A stretch of DNA of 64,000 nt from UBA4782 sp034429195. Its GTDB lineage: Bacteria > Chloroflexota > Anaerolineae > Anaerolineales > Anaerolineaceae. Below are positions 53,857-63,203 of this stretch, in pieces. Within the stretch, counting starts at the first letter, position 1. Every line of letters starts with the position of its first letter. The notes under the pieces were generated by a model, which was given only the letters and a program-made list of their open reading frames with translations, made no database searches and had not been told where the DNA came from. Where the stretch lies: contig DAOUGQ010000018.1 of the NCBI GenBank assembly GCA_034429195.1, positions 62,001-126,000 of the forward strand, in the 5' to 3' direction. The position numbers and the translations under genes were made by a program.

Positions 53857-55179
53857 ATGTGTGATACCATGGTAGCCCTATCAAATAGCACATATGATGG
53901 TAGTGTTTTATTTGCTAAGAACAGTGACAGAGAACCTAATGAAGCATCGATGCTGGTTATTATTCCAGCCTGTGACAATGCAACCAATAGCCGCGTGAAA
54001 TGTACATACATTGAAATTCCACAAGTTACTCATACTAATCAGGTTTTATTAGCCAAACCTTTCTGGATGTGGGGAACCGAAATGGGAGCTAATGAATTTG
54101 GGGTTGTGATTGGCAATGAAGCTGTTTTCAGCAAAGAACCATATGGAAAAGAACCAGGCTTACTGGGGATGGATCTAATCAGGCTTGCATTGGAGAGGGC
54201 TTCATCTGCATACCAGGCTCTGGAGATAATCACTACATTGTTGGGAGCATATGGGCAAAGTGGAAATTGTGGTTTTACCCATAAAATGTATTATCACAAT
54301 AGCTTTCTTATTGCTGATAAGAAAGACGCCTGGGTTCTAGAAACAGCTGGGAAAGAATGGGCTGCGGAGAGAGTACGTGATATCCGATCGATATCCAATG
54401 GATATACTATTCAAGATAAATGGGATTTGGCATCAAACCATCTGATTGAGCATGCCATTCAAAAAGGGTGGTGTCGAAATAAGACAGAGTTTAATATGGC
54501 GCGATGTTACTCTGACTTTCTGTATACCAGATTTAGCGATAGCAAAAAACGCCAGCAATGTTCAATTGATCTCTTAAAAAGAGATAAAGGGAAACTTTCT
54601 GTTCAATCGATGATGCGAGTGTTGCGATTTCATGGAAAACAAAAAGGGGATTTTGATCCTTCGTATGGAATATTGGGATCAGATGTGTGTATGCATGCCG
54701 GATTTGGACCAGCTCGAGGCAGCCAATCTGCAGGATCCATGATCACGAAGATTAATGATGATCATGTAATTCATTGGTTGACAGGGACTTCAGCTCCCTG
54801 TACAGGAGTTTTTAAACCCGTATGGATAGATTCTGGGCTGCCAGAAATTGGATATGACCCTAATGGAGAATTTAATTCAGATACTTTGTTCTGGAAACAT
54901 GAGGTATTGCATCGTGCAATCATTCAGAATTATCCAGAGCGTATAGCTATTATTCAGAATGATCGAGACTTTATGGAAAGCGGTTTTCTTGAAAAGGCTG
55001 ATTCCCTGAAGAATGCAGATGTTCAAGAAAGAAGAAGATTTACTATGCAATGTTTTACTGATGAAAGTATTGCAACAGACTCATGGATCATTCAAGTAAA
55101 TAAGGTAAAAACAAAAAAATTACCCTGGCATTACCAGTCTGCATGGGCAAGAATCAACAAAACCGCTAAATTCATTTAA
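53857..55179 (+). CDS. C69 family dipeptidase-like Ntn-hydrolase
   Basis: 440 residues. The protein begins MCDTMVALSNSTYDGSVLFAKNSDREPNE: Cys2 becomes the N-terminal nucleophile after Met removal, and the NSDR motif is characteristic of peptidase family C69/secernin. There is no signal peptide, so it is cytoplasmic. Members cleave dipeptides, but secernin-like ones may not be peptidases. AAAGGAGG at 53841-53848 lies 8 bases before the ATG, which fixes the start and hence the Cys2 position. Confidence 0.9.
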   Translation: MCDTMVALSNSTYDGSVLFAKNSDREPNEASMLVIIPACDNATNSRVKCTYIEIPQVTHTNQVLLAKPFWMWGTEMGANEFGVVIGNEAVFSKEPYGKEPGLLGMDLIRLALERASSAYQALEIITTLLGAYGQSGNCGFTHKMYYHNSFLIADKKDAWVLETAGKEWAAERVRDIRSISNGYTIQDKWDLASNHLIEHAIQKGWCRNKTEFNMARCYSDFLYTRFSDSKKRQQCSIDLLKRDKGKLSVQSMMRVLRFHGKQKGDFDPSYGILGSDVCMHAGFGPARGSQSAGSMITKINDDHVIHWLTGTSAPCTGVFKPVWIDSGLPEIGYDPNGEFNSDTLFWKHEVLHRAIIQNYPERIAIIQNDRDFMESGFLEKADSLKNADVQERRRFTMQCFTDESIATDSWIIQVNKVKTKKLPWHYQSAWARINKTAKFI

Positions 55180-55191
55180 GGGCAGCAATGC

Positions 55192-55197
55192 TATAAT
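55192..55197 (+). promoter_or_regulatory. Predicted -10 box of the histidine kinase gene
   Basis: TATAAT 21 bases before the ATG; the -35 is weak. It implies a leader of about 15 nt without a ribosome site. Confidence 0.4.
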
Positions 55198-55218
55198 ATT
55201 AAAACTTACTCATCCAAT

Positions 55219-58200
55219 ATGGAAATTGTTCTCAGCTTACTTAATCCTTTCCCATACATTTCCATGCCATCCACACTTGTGGGCTGGTTGGGTTGGTTTA
55301 TCAGTTTTGCACTTTTTATTCTACTGATCTGGCGTGGGTGGGAAGGTGCCAGCGCATATAAGTTAAAAACGTGGGTAATTTTTTTCATATTTGCTATTCT
55401 GACACCATTTACTACCTGGTTAATTGGAGTGCGTTTATTAACTGGTTCTGGTACTGTTGAAGCCACATTAAACAGTGCAGTTACTTCACCAGCATTGATG
55501 CTTTTTACTACACTTCCCTGGGTTTTAGCAGGAGGAATTCTTGGCCCCGGGTATGCAGCAATTTTGGGAGCCTTCAGCGGACTTTTATTAGGTCTTTACG
55601 AAACGCATAATCTCTTTTCATTAATTGAAATTGGAATAATTGCATTCCTGTTTAGTAAAGCAGTCCGCCAGTTATATCGTACGCGCATGTTTGGTTTCAT
55701 CCGCCACCCCATTGGGGCAGCCGTGATGCTGATGGTATTACAGATACCTTTATTGATCCTGACATCCTTTTTTGCAGTGAATGGTCCACTTGCCAGCAGG
55801 CTTGACTTTTCGTTCACGCAAACCTGGCCAATGATTTTGACCAGATCGATTGAACTGTTAATTGGTGGAATGATTGGAGAAATTCTCTACCAAATGCGTA
55901 AAGACATTTGGGGAGTACAGGGAGAGCTTATCCCTTCACCCAGTGAAACGAATTTACAATTACGGTTTTTATATGGATCTGTTCCATACATCCTGGTTCT
56001 TGTTTTTGTTCTCATAATTACGGATTGGGTGGTAGCAGTTCGAGCTTCGCGTAATATGGTGGAAGAACAATTGGCGAATGCTTCACTGGTAGCATCCGAC
56101 AGCCTTCCATTTTTCTTTGAAACAGGACAGGATTTGATCTTAACTTATGCTACTGAAGACCTGGTGCAAATGGCGCCGGAAGATCTTTCGCGAACACTGG
56201 CAACCCGATATAAATCAGTTAAGTTTTTCTCACAATTATTCGTATTTCGAGCTGATGGAACACCCATTCTGGGTTTTCCTTCTAATGATATCAATTTGCT
56301 AAACCTTTCCAGCCAGGAAAAAGCAGGAATGGCAATGGCACAACAAGGGAGATTGATCCAGGTATTTACGGTACCTCCTCGGTTGAATGGCCTACCCGCT
56401 GATGTTTCTTTCATGGCTGCTATCCGAGATAGTCAGGGGAATGTAAAAGGTATTTTGTTAGGACGGAGCGATCTTACTTCTAATCACTTTACAAACCCAG
56501 CGATCCGTTCTATGCAATCAGTAGCGCAACTTGGTGGTGAAGGAATGATCCTGGATGAAAATCAAACCATTCTTTACCACACCAACTCTGCTTTGATCAT
56601 GCAGCCTTATTATGGTTCAGTTGAAGACAATGAAAAGCTCTACAACGATATTTCGTCAACTGGTGAGAATCTGCTCGCATTCTATCGAAAAGTACCAGAT
56701 TCTACCTGGTCGATTTTACTGGCTGTACCGGCTGAACAGTCTCAAGAAGTCGCCATGAACATTGCGGTGCCTTTACTATTGATGATTATCGTTATTGGGG
56801 CAATTGCCTTCGTCGGATTACGGTTTGCTTTACGTGGAGTTCTATCTACAATCAATTCGCTGGGTGATGAGGCGTTGCGGATAGCCAACGGACAACTGGA
56901 TCATGAGCTGGTATTTAGTCAGGAAGATGAAGTTGGGAAACTTGGCAAGACATTTGACCAGATGCGGGTTAGTTTAAAAGCCCGCCTTGAAGAGCTTAAC
57001 CGGTTGCTTGTGGTCAGTCAGGGTGTAGCTGGTAACCTGCAGGTACAGGATGCAATGCGACCGATCCTTGAAGCTGCTTTATTAGACTCATCGGGAATGG
57101 TCCGTGTGGTATTAGTAAGTGAAACAACACTGGATAATCATGATGAAAAACGGATCTCCTTTGGATTAGGAGAGACAGCTCATAAATATGCATACCTGGA
57201 TGGTCAGATTTTTGATCTGATGAGAAATCGGGAAGTTGTTAGTGTTCCTAATACCCAGAGATGGAAAGGTGTTCAATTTGATTATGATACCCGTCCTGGC
57301 GCAATTTATGCTTTTGCTCTACATCGTGAGAATCAATACTTTGGAGTATTGTGGGTGGGGTTCCGACAACCAAAGGTTATCACAGAACCAGAAATTCAAT
57401 TTATTAGCACATTAGCTGGATTGGCTGCGATTGCTGCATCGAATGCAAGCCTATACGCGAATGCTGAAATTGGCCGCCAACGACTTGAAGCTGTGTTGAC
57501 ATCCACTCCCGAACCCGTTCTTGTTACTGATGAACAGAACCGGTTATTCCTCCTCAATCCTGCAGCTATTGAAGTAAGTGGGTTGTTGCGTTCTGCATTG
57601 CCAGGTTTATCTCTTGCTGATGTTTTAATGAATCAGGAGTTGTTAACTCTCTTCCATTCGGTACAAAATGGGAAAATATCTTCAAAAGAGATCATTTTCC
57701 CGAATGATAAGGTTTTTTATGCCAGCGTTGCACCAATCATGAGCGAAGATAAGCTTGTTGGGAAGATCTGCATCCTGCGGGATATCACAAGTTACAAAGT
57801 ATTGGATAAATTAAAATCTGAACTTGTTGAGAATGTAAGCCATGATTTTCGATCACCTTTAACTCTCATGCGGGGATATGCAACTATGCTGCAAATGGTT
57901 GGACCGTTAAATGAGCAACAGACAAGTTATGTCAATAAAATCACAACAAGTGTGGATAAATTATCTGAGTTAGTTACCAACTTGCTCGATTTGAGCCGGA
58001 TAGAAGCAGGTACCGCTTTGAAATTTGAAAAAGTGGTTGTCGAAGAAATCATTGAACAGGTAACAGCATCTCTTCAACCACAGGCAGCACAAAAGAAAAT
58101 TACTCTGGATACCTCTACACTAAAGGATTCAAAGAATATCATAGAAGCAGATCGTTCATTATTGACTCAAGCGATTTATAACCTGGTTGATAATGGAATC

Positions 58201-58521
58201 AAATACACTAGCACGAATGGAACAGTAACTGCAAAGGTGGTTTCTGAACCTTCAAAGGTGATCATCGAGATATATGATACTGGTATTGGAATTTCACCCA
58301 TTGATTTACCTCACATGTTCGAAAAATTCTATCGAAGTGACCGGCGCGAATCATTTTCACAGCGTGGGACAGGGTTGGGCTTGGCTATTGTAAGTACAAT
58401 CGTTGAACGGCATGGGGGAAAACCAAAAGTAACCAGTAGCTTAGGGAAAGGCAGTTGTTTCTCAATCGAGCTTCCCAGATATCGAGTTGCCTCGAATGGT
58501 GAAAGCAAAACCGAATATTGA
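55219..58521 (+). CDS. Multidomain sensor histidine kinase
   Basis: 1100 residues. Order: an N-terminal multi-pass membrane module (about 1-210); a membrane helix near 255-275; an extracytoplasmic Cache-like sensor (280-510); a helix near 515-538; HAMP (540-592); GAF (600-750); PAS (755-865, TSTPEPVLVTDEQNRLFLLN); HisKA with phospho-acceptor His875 in ENVSHDFRSP; and HATPase with NLVDNGIKYT, DTGIGIS and GTGLGLAIV. It should autophosphorylate on His875 in response to an extracellular and a cytoplasmic input. No response regulator lies next to it, so it is an orphan kinase here. Confidence 0.92.
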   Translation: MEIVLSLLNPFPYISMPSTLVGWLGWFISFALFILLIWRGWEGASAYKLKTWVIFFIFAILTPFTTWLIGVRLLTGSGTVEATLNSAVTSPALMLFTTLPWVLAGGILGPGYAAILGAFSGLLLGLYETHNLFSLIEIGIIAFLFSKAVRQLYRTRMFGFIRHPIGAAVMLMVLQIPLLILTSFFAVNGPLASRLDFSFTQTWPMILTRSIELLIGGMIGEILYQMRKDIWGVQGELIPSPSETNLQLRFLYGSVPYILVLVFVLIITDWVVAVRASRNMVEEQLANASLVASDSLPFFFETGQDLILTYATEDLVQMAPEDLSRTLATRYKSVKFFSQLFVFRADGTPILGFPSNDINLLNLSSQEKAGMAMAQQGRLIQVFTVPPRLNGLPADVSFMAAIRDSQGNVKGILLGRSDLTSNHFTNPAIRSMQSVAQLGGEGMILDENQTILYHTNSALIMQPYYGSVEDNEKLYNDISSTGENLLAFYRKVPDSTWSILLAVPAEQSQEVAMNIAVPLLLMIIVIGAIAFVGLRFALRGVLSTINSLGDEALRIANGQLDHELVFSQEDEVGKLGKTFDQMRVSLKARLEELNRLLVVSQGVAGNLQVQDAMRPILEAALLDSSGMVRVVLVSETTLDNHDEKRISFGLGETAHKYAYLDGQIFDLMRNREVVSVPNTQRWKGVQFDYDTRPGAIYAFALHRENQYFGVLWVGFRQPKVITEPEIQFISTLAGLAAIAASNASLYANAEIGRQRLEAVLTSTPEPVLVTDEQNRLFLLNPAAIEVSGLLRSALPGLSLADVLMNQELLTLFHSVQNGKISSKEIIFPNDKVFYASVAPIMSEDKLVGKICILRDITSYKVLDKLKSELVENVSHDFRSPLTLMRGYATMLQMVGPLNEQQTSYVNKITTSVDKLSELVTNLLDLSRIEAGTALKFEKVVVEEIIEQVTASLQPQAAQKKITLDTSTLKDSKNIIEADRSLLTQAIYNLVDNGIKYTSTNGTVTAKVVSEPSKVIIEIYDTGIGISPIDLPHMFEKFYRSDRRESFSQRGTGLGLAIVSTIVERHGGKPKVTSSLGKGSCFSIELPRYRVASNGESKTEY

Positions 58522-58532
58522 GGGTAAAATTC

Positions 58533-58561
58533 TTGCCGTACTATGCTGGGTATGATAAAAT
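58533..58561 (+). promoter_or_regulatory. Predicted tRNA-His promoter
   Basis: TTGCCG, exactly 17 bp, then TAAAAT; start of transcription is expected about 6 bases before the tRNA. It matches the ffh promoter in spacing and -10 sequence. Confidence 0.7.
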
Positions 58562-58572
58562 TTGTTTTCCAT

Positions 58573-58645
58573 GGTGGCTGTAGCTCAATGGCAGAGCGCT
58601 TGACTGTGGATCAAGATGTTGTGGGTTCGACCCCCATCAGCCACC
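58573..58645 (+). tRNA. tRNA-His(GTG)
   Basis: Full cloverleaf: acceptor GTGGCTG/CAGCCAC (58574-58580 with 58638-58644), D-arm GCTC/GAGC, anticodon stem CTTGA/TCAAG with loop CTGTGGA (anticodon GTG), and T-arm GTGGG-TTCGACC-CCCAT. The extra G at 58573 pairs with discriminator C at 58645, the G-1:C73 identity pair of tRNA-His. CCA is not encoded (CCT follows). The anticodon is a queuosine target, and queG is in this window. Confidence 0.96.
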
Positions 58646-58649
58646 CCTG

Positions 58650-58679
58650 AAAAAAGCTGCAAATCAAGCAGCTTTTTTT
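58650..58679 (+). terminator. tRNA-His terminator, copy 1
   Basis: AAAAAAGCTGC / GCAGCTTTTTT, an 11-bp stem with an AAATCAA loop and following T. It ends the tRNA transcript. Confidence 0.9.
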
Positions 58680-58738
58680 ATATCAAGAGTTGCACCCGAA
58701 AGGGTGTGTATGGGTTCGACCCCCATCAGCCACCCCTG

Positions 58739-58768
58739 AAAAAAGCTGCAAATCAAGCAGCTTTTTTT
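58739..58768 (+). terminator. tRNA-His terminator, copy 2
   Basis: Exact copy of the first terminator, 89 bp downstream, inside repeat unit 2. Confidence 0.85.
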
Positions 58769-58827
58769 ATTTCAAGAGTTGCACCCGAAAGGGTGTGTAT
58801 GGGTTCGACCCCCATCAGCCACCCCTG

Positions 58828-58857
58828 AAAAAAGCTGCAAATCAAGCAGCTTTTTTT
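58828..58857 (+). terminator. tRNA-His terminator, copy 3
   Basis: Exact third copy, a further 89 bp downstream, ahead of the convergent methyltransferase gene. Confidence 0.85.
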
Positions 58858-58989
58858 ATTTCAAGAGTTGCACCCGGAAGGAAATTAGTCACTCCTAGAA
58901 GCAGAAACAAGAGATGCTGAATGAGCAGCTTCTTTTATTTTGCACCACCTGAAGAGAGTAAATGAAATCAATACTTTTTCATTACAAAA

Positions 58990-59862
58990 TTACACTTTTC
59001 GCGCTACGATACCGATCCATTCCGAGGAATTGTTATAAGGTGATCCTGTTAGGTCTCCCCAGAGACTTTGAACTTGAAATCCACCCTCCTTCAATTCCTC
59101 GGTTATGGTATGGGGGGTATAATCCTGTCTCCAAACTCGATAGGTAGAAGTTGTTCCGTTTTCTTCAATAATGATGTATTGGTCAAGGTAAAGCGCATCT
59201 TCAATGTAGGAAAAAGTTTGCTCCAACACCAGATGAGTATTCGGACGCCAGAATCCATCAGTATCAACATACCAATCAGATCTGGAACGATCAGGTTTAG
59301 CAGTATTGAATTGGGTGACATCCAATATGAAAATTCCACCTGGTTTGAGAGCCTGGTATATATTTTCTAGAAGCTTCTTCCTCTGTGATGGTGAAAGAGG
59401 GCAAAAATCTCCATAGATCAATAAAGCAGTATCATATTTTGAAATTTCTTCAAATGTCAGGTAATCCTGGAGACGATAATCAATGTTTAACCCCTGTTCA
59501 AGAGCATATCGCCTGGCATAATTAATCGAATTGGGTGAAATATCAACTCCGGTGACCTTTAAACCCTTTTTTGCAAGACGGGATGCATAAAGTCCTGGAC
59601 CGCAACCCAGATCTAAAATAGAATCTCCGGGTTTTATCCCCGCTATCTTCTCTATCCATAATACTATCTTATCAATAGTCTCTGGTCTACGGCTAGCAGC
59701 ATCATTATTTGGATTTATATGTGCTTTGAGCATCTGTGCGGAAATATATGGGTCATTCCAAAATAATTTTTCTCCCGGTTCGTAAGGTTTTGGCTTCTTC
59801 TGCAATTCATGAAGGGTATCTAAATCCAGCAAGAAATTATTAAGAATTAGGTTTTGTGACAC
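58990..59862 (-). CDS. Class I SAM-dependent methyltransferase
   Basis: 290 residues from a GTG start. The SAM motif ILDLGCGPGLYASRLAKKGLKVTGVDIS and the post-motif segment NIYQALKPGGIFILDVTQ are typical of Methyltransf_25-type enzymes. An N-terminal extension of about 75 residues and a beta-rich C-terminal part (YVDTDGFWRPNTHLVLEQTFSY) resemble small-molecule methyltransferases. The substrate is unknown. It converges on the tRNA-His repeat and is 38 bases downstream of a small membrane-protein gene. Confidence 0.88.
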   Translation of the reverse strand: MSQNLILNNFLLDLDTLHELQKKPKPYEPGEKLFWNDPYISAQMLKAHINPNNDAASRRPETIDKIVLWIEKIAGIKPGDSILDLGCGPGLYASRLAKKGLKVTGVDISPNSINYARRYALEQGLNIDYRLQDYLTFEEISKYDTALLIYGDFCPLSPSQRKKLLENIYQALKPGGIFILDVTQFNTAKPDRSRSDWYVDTDGFWRPNTHLVLEQTFSYIEDALYLDQYIIIEENGTTSTYRVWRQDYTPHTITEELKEGGFQVQSLWGDLTGSPYNNSSEWIGIVARKV

Positions 59863-59900
59863 TATCTTTTCTCTTTTTTTCTCAAAATTTATCTTAAATC

Positions 59901-60404
59901 TTATGAATTCTTGATCAACTGGAAAAATTTGAATAAGCAGAACAATACTCCAGAAACAATAAAAAAAATTAATCCAAAGGGTATCGTTATTTGTAAAAGA
60001 AAGCTCGCTTCAGAAACGAATAAACCTGATCCAACAGAGATAGCAAGCATCTTTGTATGGTTATTTTCAAATGCCCAGGTTGTATGATCATCGGTTTTAT
60101 TCTTCATAAAATGTTGTTGACGGCTCATATCCCAAATGAAAAACACACATGCAGCAGCAGCGATCATCAGAGCAGGCTGTGCTCCCATAAGAATACCTGA
60201 AATTGCTGTGCACAATAAAACAACCAGACTTGAATCCAAAATCCGAATGTTTTGGTAACGATCACCTATAAAGAACAACAATTGTGCAATCAGCAAAGCA
60301 AGTTCATTCCACCAATTATTACTTAATACAAACCCTAAAGTAAAAAAGCATGTGGAACAAAAAAACATACACCAAAAAATGATAGGCAGGAAAAGTGTCT
60401 TCAT
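59901..60404 (-). CDS. Unknown small integral membrane protein
   Basis: 167 residues, no recognised family. Five hydrophobic segments can be seen (about 5-27, 33-46, 57-74, 77-92 and 118-160, the last probably two helices). A hydrophilic linker lies at about 95-115 (SRQQHFMKNKTDDHTTWAFEN). It is 3 bases downstream of the DUF58 gene and likely belongs to the same transcript as the MoxR set. Confidence 0.7.
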   Translation of the reverse strand: MKTLFLPIIFWCMFFCSTCFFTLGFVLSNNWWNELALLIAQLLFFIGDRYQNIRILDSSLVVLLCTAISGILMGAQPALMIAAAACVFFIWDMSRQQHFMKNKTDDHTTWAFENNHTKMLAISVGSGLFVSEASFLLQITIPFGLIFFIVSGVLFCLFKFFQLIKNS

Positions 60405-60407
60405 TAT

Positions 60408-61661
60408 CTATCTTTTATGTCTTCCCATGAGAGAGTTTTCCAGAGGTTGATCAACATACCAATCGGTTATTTCCACACCAAGTTGTTTGATTTTTCGTAA
60501 TAAAAGTTCATGCTCTAATCTGGCAGTACGAATAGCAAAGATGTTGGGGTCGGATTTCGATAATTGTTTCAAAAGAAAACGAAATGGATTGGGACTGATT
60601 ACTTGTACCTGATAACCTTCAGCTCGAAACCGTCTGATCGAATCAAAGTCCTGAGGGCAAAGCGGGCTGATCAGGATGATAGAGGATTCACCAGGAAATA
60701 AACGCGTTGGGATATATTGGAGAGTATCTATTGTGTCTTTCTCTGCGGGGTTACATGCTGCAAGTTGATCAAGGATTTTTACAAGCTGGTGTTTTCCAAA
60801 ACCCGGGAAAGTTTGGCGAAGGTGATCGCCAAAGGCAAGCAACGATACCCGATTTCCAACTTTAAGTTGATATTGCGCAATCGATGATGCTGCGATTATT
60901 GAGTATTCAAACAAACTTTCAGCAATGAAATGGTAATTTGTAACAGATCGGGCATCCAATAAAATGCCGATATCTGCCATTTCTTCACGTTCAAATTCCT
61001 TCGAAAAGAATTGTTGTGGGTGACGAGCTGTCAGTCGCCAGTTTATCTGGCGAAGAGGATCACCTTGATGATATTCCCGAACTCCCCAAAAATCAGTTCC
61101 GTGACCTGGTAATCTCGAAAGATTGGGACCAGGGGCTCGTAATGTCTTTCCTGGATGGATGGGAAACTTTTTTAAAAATATAGGTTCCGGATATACAGAA
61201 AGCATGGCAGGAGCAGATATTACAACTTCCTTTGTAAAAAGACCAAATGGATCCCCCACTTCAACTGTCAGCTTATCCCAGATATATCTGCCACGGGAAG
61301 CCTGAAAAGTATAATGTAATTCAGCGGTCTGATTTGCATCAAGATAACTGGATTGCTCAGTAATACCCTCGATAATCGTCTGGTTTTCAAATATTGGATC
61401 ACAGACTGAGAGGTATGGAATAGCATTTCCAGAGTTCCAAATAGTAAGCACCATGATTACAGGTTCACCCTTTGTACATCTAAATGAACTCATTTTTCTG
61501 GTTGCATTTAATGAGATGTTTTTGGGTGATAACACAAAACCAGCAGCTATATAAAAAACAATAGGGATTGTCAAAAGAGCTACTGCACCATTTTGACTCA
61601 TCAATGCAACGATGAGGAGCCCAAGAACTATCAGAAGTAGAAAGTTAATTTTAGAGGTCAT
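60408..61661 (-). CDS. DUF58 domain protein
   Basis: 417 residues. Two N-terminal membrane helices, a beta-rich part (about 60-170), then the DUF58 motif REYHQGDPLRQINWRLTARHPQQFFSKEFERE and a vWA-like region beginning IGILLDARS. DUF58 proteins are regularly encoded with MoxR ATPases and are thought to be chaperoned by them at the membrane. The start overlaps the moxR stop (4 bp). Confidence 0.9.
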   Translation of the reverse strand: MTSKINFLLLIVLGLLIVALMSQNGAVALLTIPIVFYIAAGFVLSPKNISLNATRKMSSFRCTKGEPVIMVLTIWNSGNAIPYLSVCDPIFENQTIIEGITEQSSYLDANQTAELHYTFQASRGRYIWDKLTVEVGDPFGLFTKEVVISAPAMLSVYPEPIFLKKFPIHPGKTLRAPGPNLSRLPGHGTDFWGVREYHQGDPLRQINWRLTARHPQQFFSKEFEREEMADIGILLDARSVTNYHFIAESLFEYSIIAASSIAQYQLKVGNRVSLLAFGDHLRQTFPGFGKHQLVKILDQLAACNPAEKDTIDTLQYIPTRLFPGESSIILISPLCPQDFDSIRRFRAEGYQVQVISPNPFRFLLKQLSKSDPNIFAIRTARLEHELLLRKIKQLGVEITDWYVDQPLENSLMGRHKR

Positions 61662-62644
61662 CGTTCTTGAGAAATAACCGGTACAGCAACAGAATTGACA
61701 ATTTCATTGATAATAGAGTTCTCTGCTTTTTTTGCACCCCATAAATTAGGATTCAAGATAATACGATGGCACAACGCTGGTTGAGCAAAGGTTTTTATAT
61801 CATCCGGAATGACGAAATCTCTGCCATTGATCACAGCCCAGGCGCGAGATAGCTTTAGCAGAGCCAAAGAGCCACGGGGACTTGCGCCGAGATCGATCTG
61901 AGAATGCTGCCTGGTCTTTAAAATCAGTTGAGCGATATAGGCATGAATATCAGGGTCGACAAATACACCTTCAACCACATTTCGCATCACTAAGAATTCT
62001 TCTGAAGTAACGATGGGTTTCAATGAAACGGAATCATTTTTTCTGTCGCATCTCCTCATTAATATTTCTTTTTCCTCGTTCACATTAGGGTACCCTATTG
62101 AGAGGCGGATACAAAATCGATCAAGCTGTGCTTCTGGCAACGGGAAAGTCCCCTCATACTCGATTGGGTTTTGAGTTGCAATTACAATGAACGGATCCGG
62201 AAGTTTCATGACCTCTCCCTCGAGGGAGACTTGATTTTCTTGCATGGCTTCCAATAAGGCAGATTGCGTTTTTGGAGATGCCCGATTGATCTCATCAGCC
62301 AATAAGATTTGTGTAAAGAGTGGGCCTTTCCGTAAAATGAATTCATTATTCTTGCTGTTGTAGATGAATCCACCGGAAATATCGCCAGGTAGTAGATCAG
62401 GTGTGAATTGGATCCTTTTGAATTCCATGCCAAAAACTCTGGCAAAACTATTGGCTATTAGCGTTTTTGCCAGTCCGGGGTAATCTTCAAGAAGAATGTG
62501 TCCTCCTGAAATTAAAAAAGCTGCCATCATTTTTTGTAACACTTCGTGTTTACCAATCACTGCTTTTTCAACTTCAGCAATGATATTTGAACAGTTTAAG
62601 GAAACATCTTTTACTGTCATTGATTGGGAATGAAAATCAATCAT
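61658..62644 (-). CDS. MoxR-family AAA+ ATPase
   Basis: 328 residues. Walker A LEDYPGLAKTLIANSFA (the MoxR GxPGxAKT form), Walker B ILLADEINRASPKTQSALLEAM, the IATQNPIEYEGTFPLPEAQLDRF sensor segment and the C-terminal lid (GASPRGSLALLKLSRAWAVINGRDFVIPDDI) are all intact. MoxR ATPases remodel or assemble protein complexes, commonly with vWA or DUF58 partners. It overlaps genes on both sides. Confidence 0.95.
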   Translation of the reverse strand: MIDFHSQSMTVKDVSLNCSNIIAEVEKAVIGKHEVLQKMMAAFLISGGHILLEDYPGLAKTLIANSFARVFGMEFKRIQFTPDLLPGDISGGFIYNSKNNEFILRKGPLFTQILLADEINRASPKTQSALLEAMQENQVSLEGEVMKLPDPFIVIATQNPIEYEGTFPLPEAQLDRFCIRLSIGYPNVNEEKEILMRRCDRKNDSVSLKPIVTSEEFLVMRNVVEGVFVDPDIHAYIAQLILKTRQHSQIDLGASPRGSLALLKLSRAWAVINGRDFVIPDDIKTFAQPALCHRIILNPNLWGAKKAENSIINEIVNSVAVPVISQER

Positions 62645-63203
62645 GGTTAATCTCCAGATCCTTTTCCAGCGTATTGATTAATTCATTGACGCTTAATTCA
62701 TATTTTTTCTTAAGTTTTTTTCTATAAAGATAAGAATACTTTAAAAATTTGTGAGCCTTTTTTGTTGAGGATGGAGCAATATCACTAAAATCATATTTAA
62801 TTTCTTCACTTCCCTTATCTTGTTTTTCGTTGACCGATATCAAAATTGCGCGTAGATGGGATTCGATCTTTAATCTATATTCAAGATTATTTTCAGCAGA
62901 TTTGAATAATTTGATCCAATAGGAAAGACGGTCATTGAGAAATGGATGTCTTTGATAAGCTGTTTGCGCACTTTTGTCTGAATTTTCAGGAACCAAGAAA
63001 AACACGATGATCGTAGCGAAAACTATCAAAAATCCCCAATATATTTTTTGATCAATAGCCTTTAGCACCTGAAAGAATAACCAGACAAGTTTTGTTATTG
63101 GCTCAAAGATATATTCATTGAGAAATGCCTGGTTGATGAACAGAATCGTTAATGCCGATGCTGATAGAAATAACAGAATCCAGGAAGGTCGCTTCTTCAT
63201 CAT
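62637..63203 (-). CDS. Unknown membrane protein of the MoxR locus
   Basis: 188 residues. Two membrane helices at about 8-27 and 50-71, then a charged cytoplasmic-looking tail rich in Lys/Glu with a likely coiled coil near the end (KKKYELSVNELINTLEKDLE). I do not recognise a family. It overlaps moxR by 8 bases and the DUF4129 gene by 4 bases, so it is part of the same unit. Confidence 0.75.
   Translation of the reverse strand: MMKKRPSWILLFLSASALTILFINQAFLNEYIFEPITKLVWLFFQVLKAIDQKIYWGFLIVFATIIVFFLVPENSDKSAQTAYQRHPFLNDRLSYWIKLFKSAENNLEYRLKIESHLRAILISVNEKQDKGSEEIKYDFSDIAPSSTKKAHKFLKYSYLYRKKLKKKYELSVNELINTLEKDLEINHD

Larger units (their letters stand above)
58622..58875 (+). repeat. 89-bp tandem repeat re-copying the tRNA-His 3' end and its terminator
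   Basis: Three consecutive units start at 58622, 58711 and 58800; the third is cut short at about 58875. Each has the tRNA T-arm and 3' acceptor half (GGGTTCGAC...CAGCCACC), a terminator hairpin, and a CACCC-GAAA-GGGTG hairpin. Units 1 and 2 differ at one base (58682 a, 58771 t). In the copies the T-stem becomes ATGGG/CCCAT, an all-Watson-Crick pairing. A diverged fourth unit may follow at about 58885-58950 (AGTCACTCCT, then GAGCAGCTTCTTTTATTTTGCACC). This explains most of the 468-bp gap between 58521 and 58990. Confidence 0.9.

Noticed and set aside
58573..58645. Integrated element at tRNA-His
   Set aside because: No integrase, and no element between the copies of the tRNA 3' end; the spacing is only 89 bp. 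Kept only as one possible origin of the repeat.
58622..58875. CRISPR-like array
   Set aside because: The units are contiguous with no variable spacers, contain tRNA and terminator sequence, and no cas genes are near.
58616..58920. Short open frames rich in repeated HQPPLKKAANQAAFF-like peptide
   Set aside because: They run through the tRNA T-arm and three terminator copies; the repeated peptide is only the translation of the 89-bp DNA repeat.
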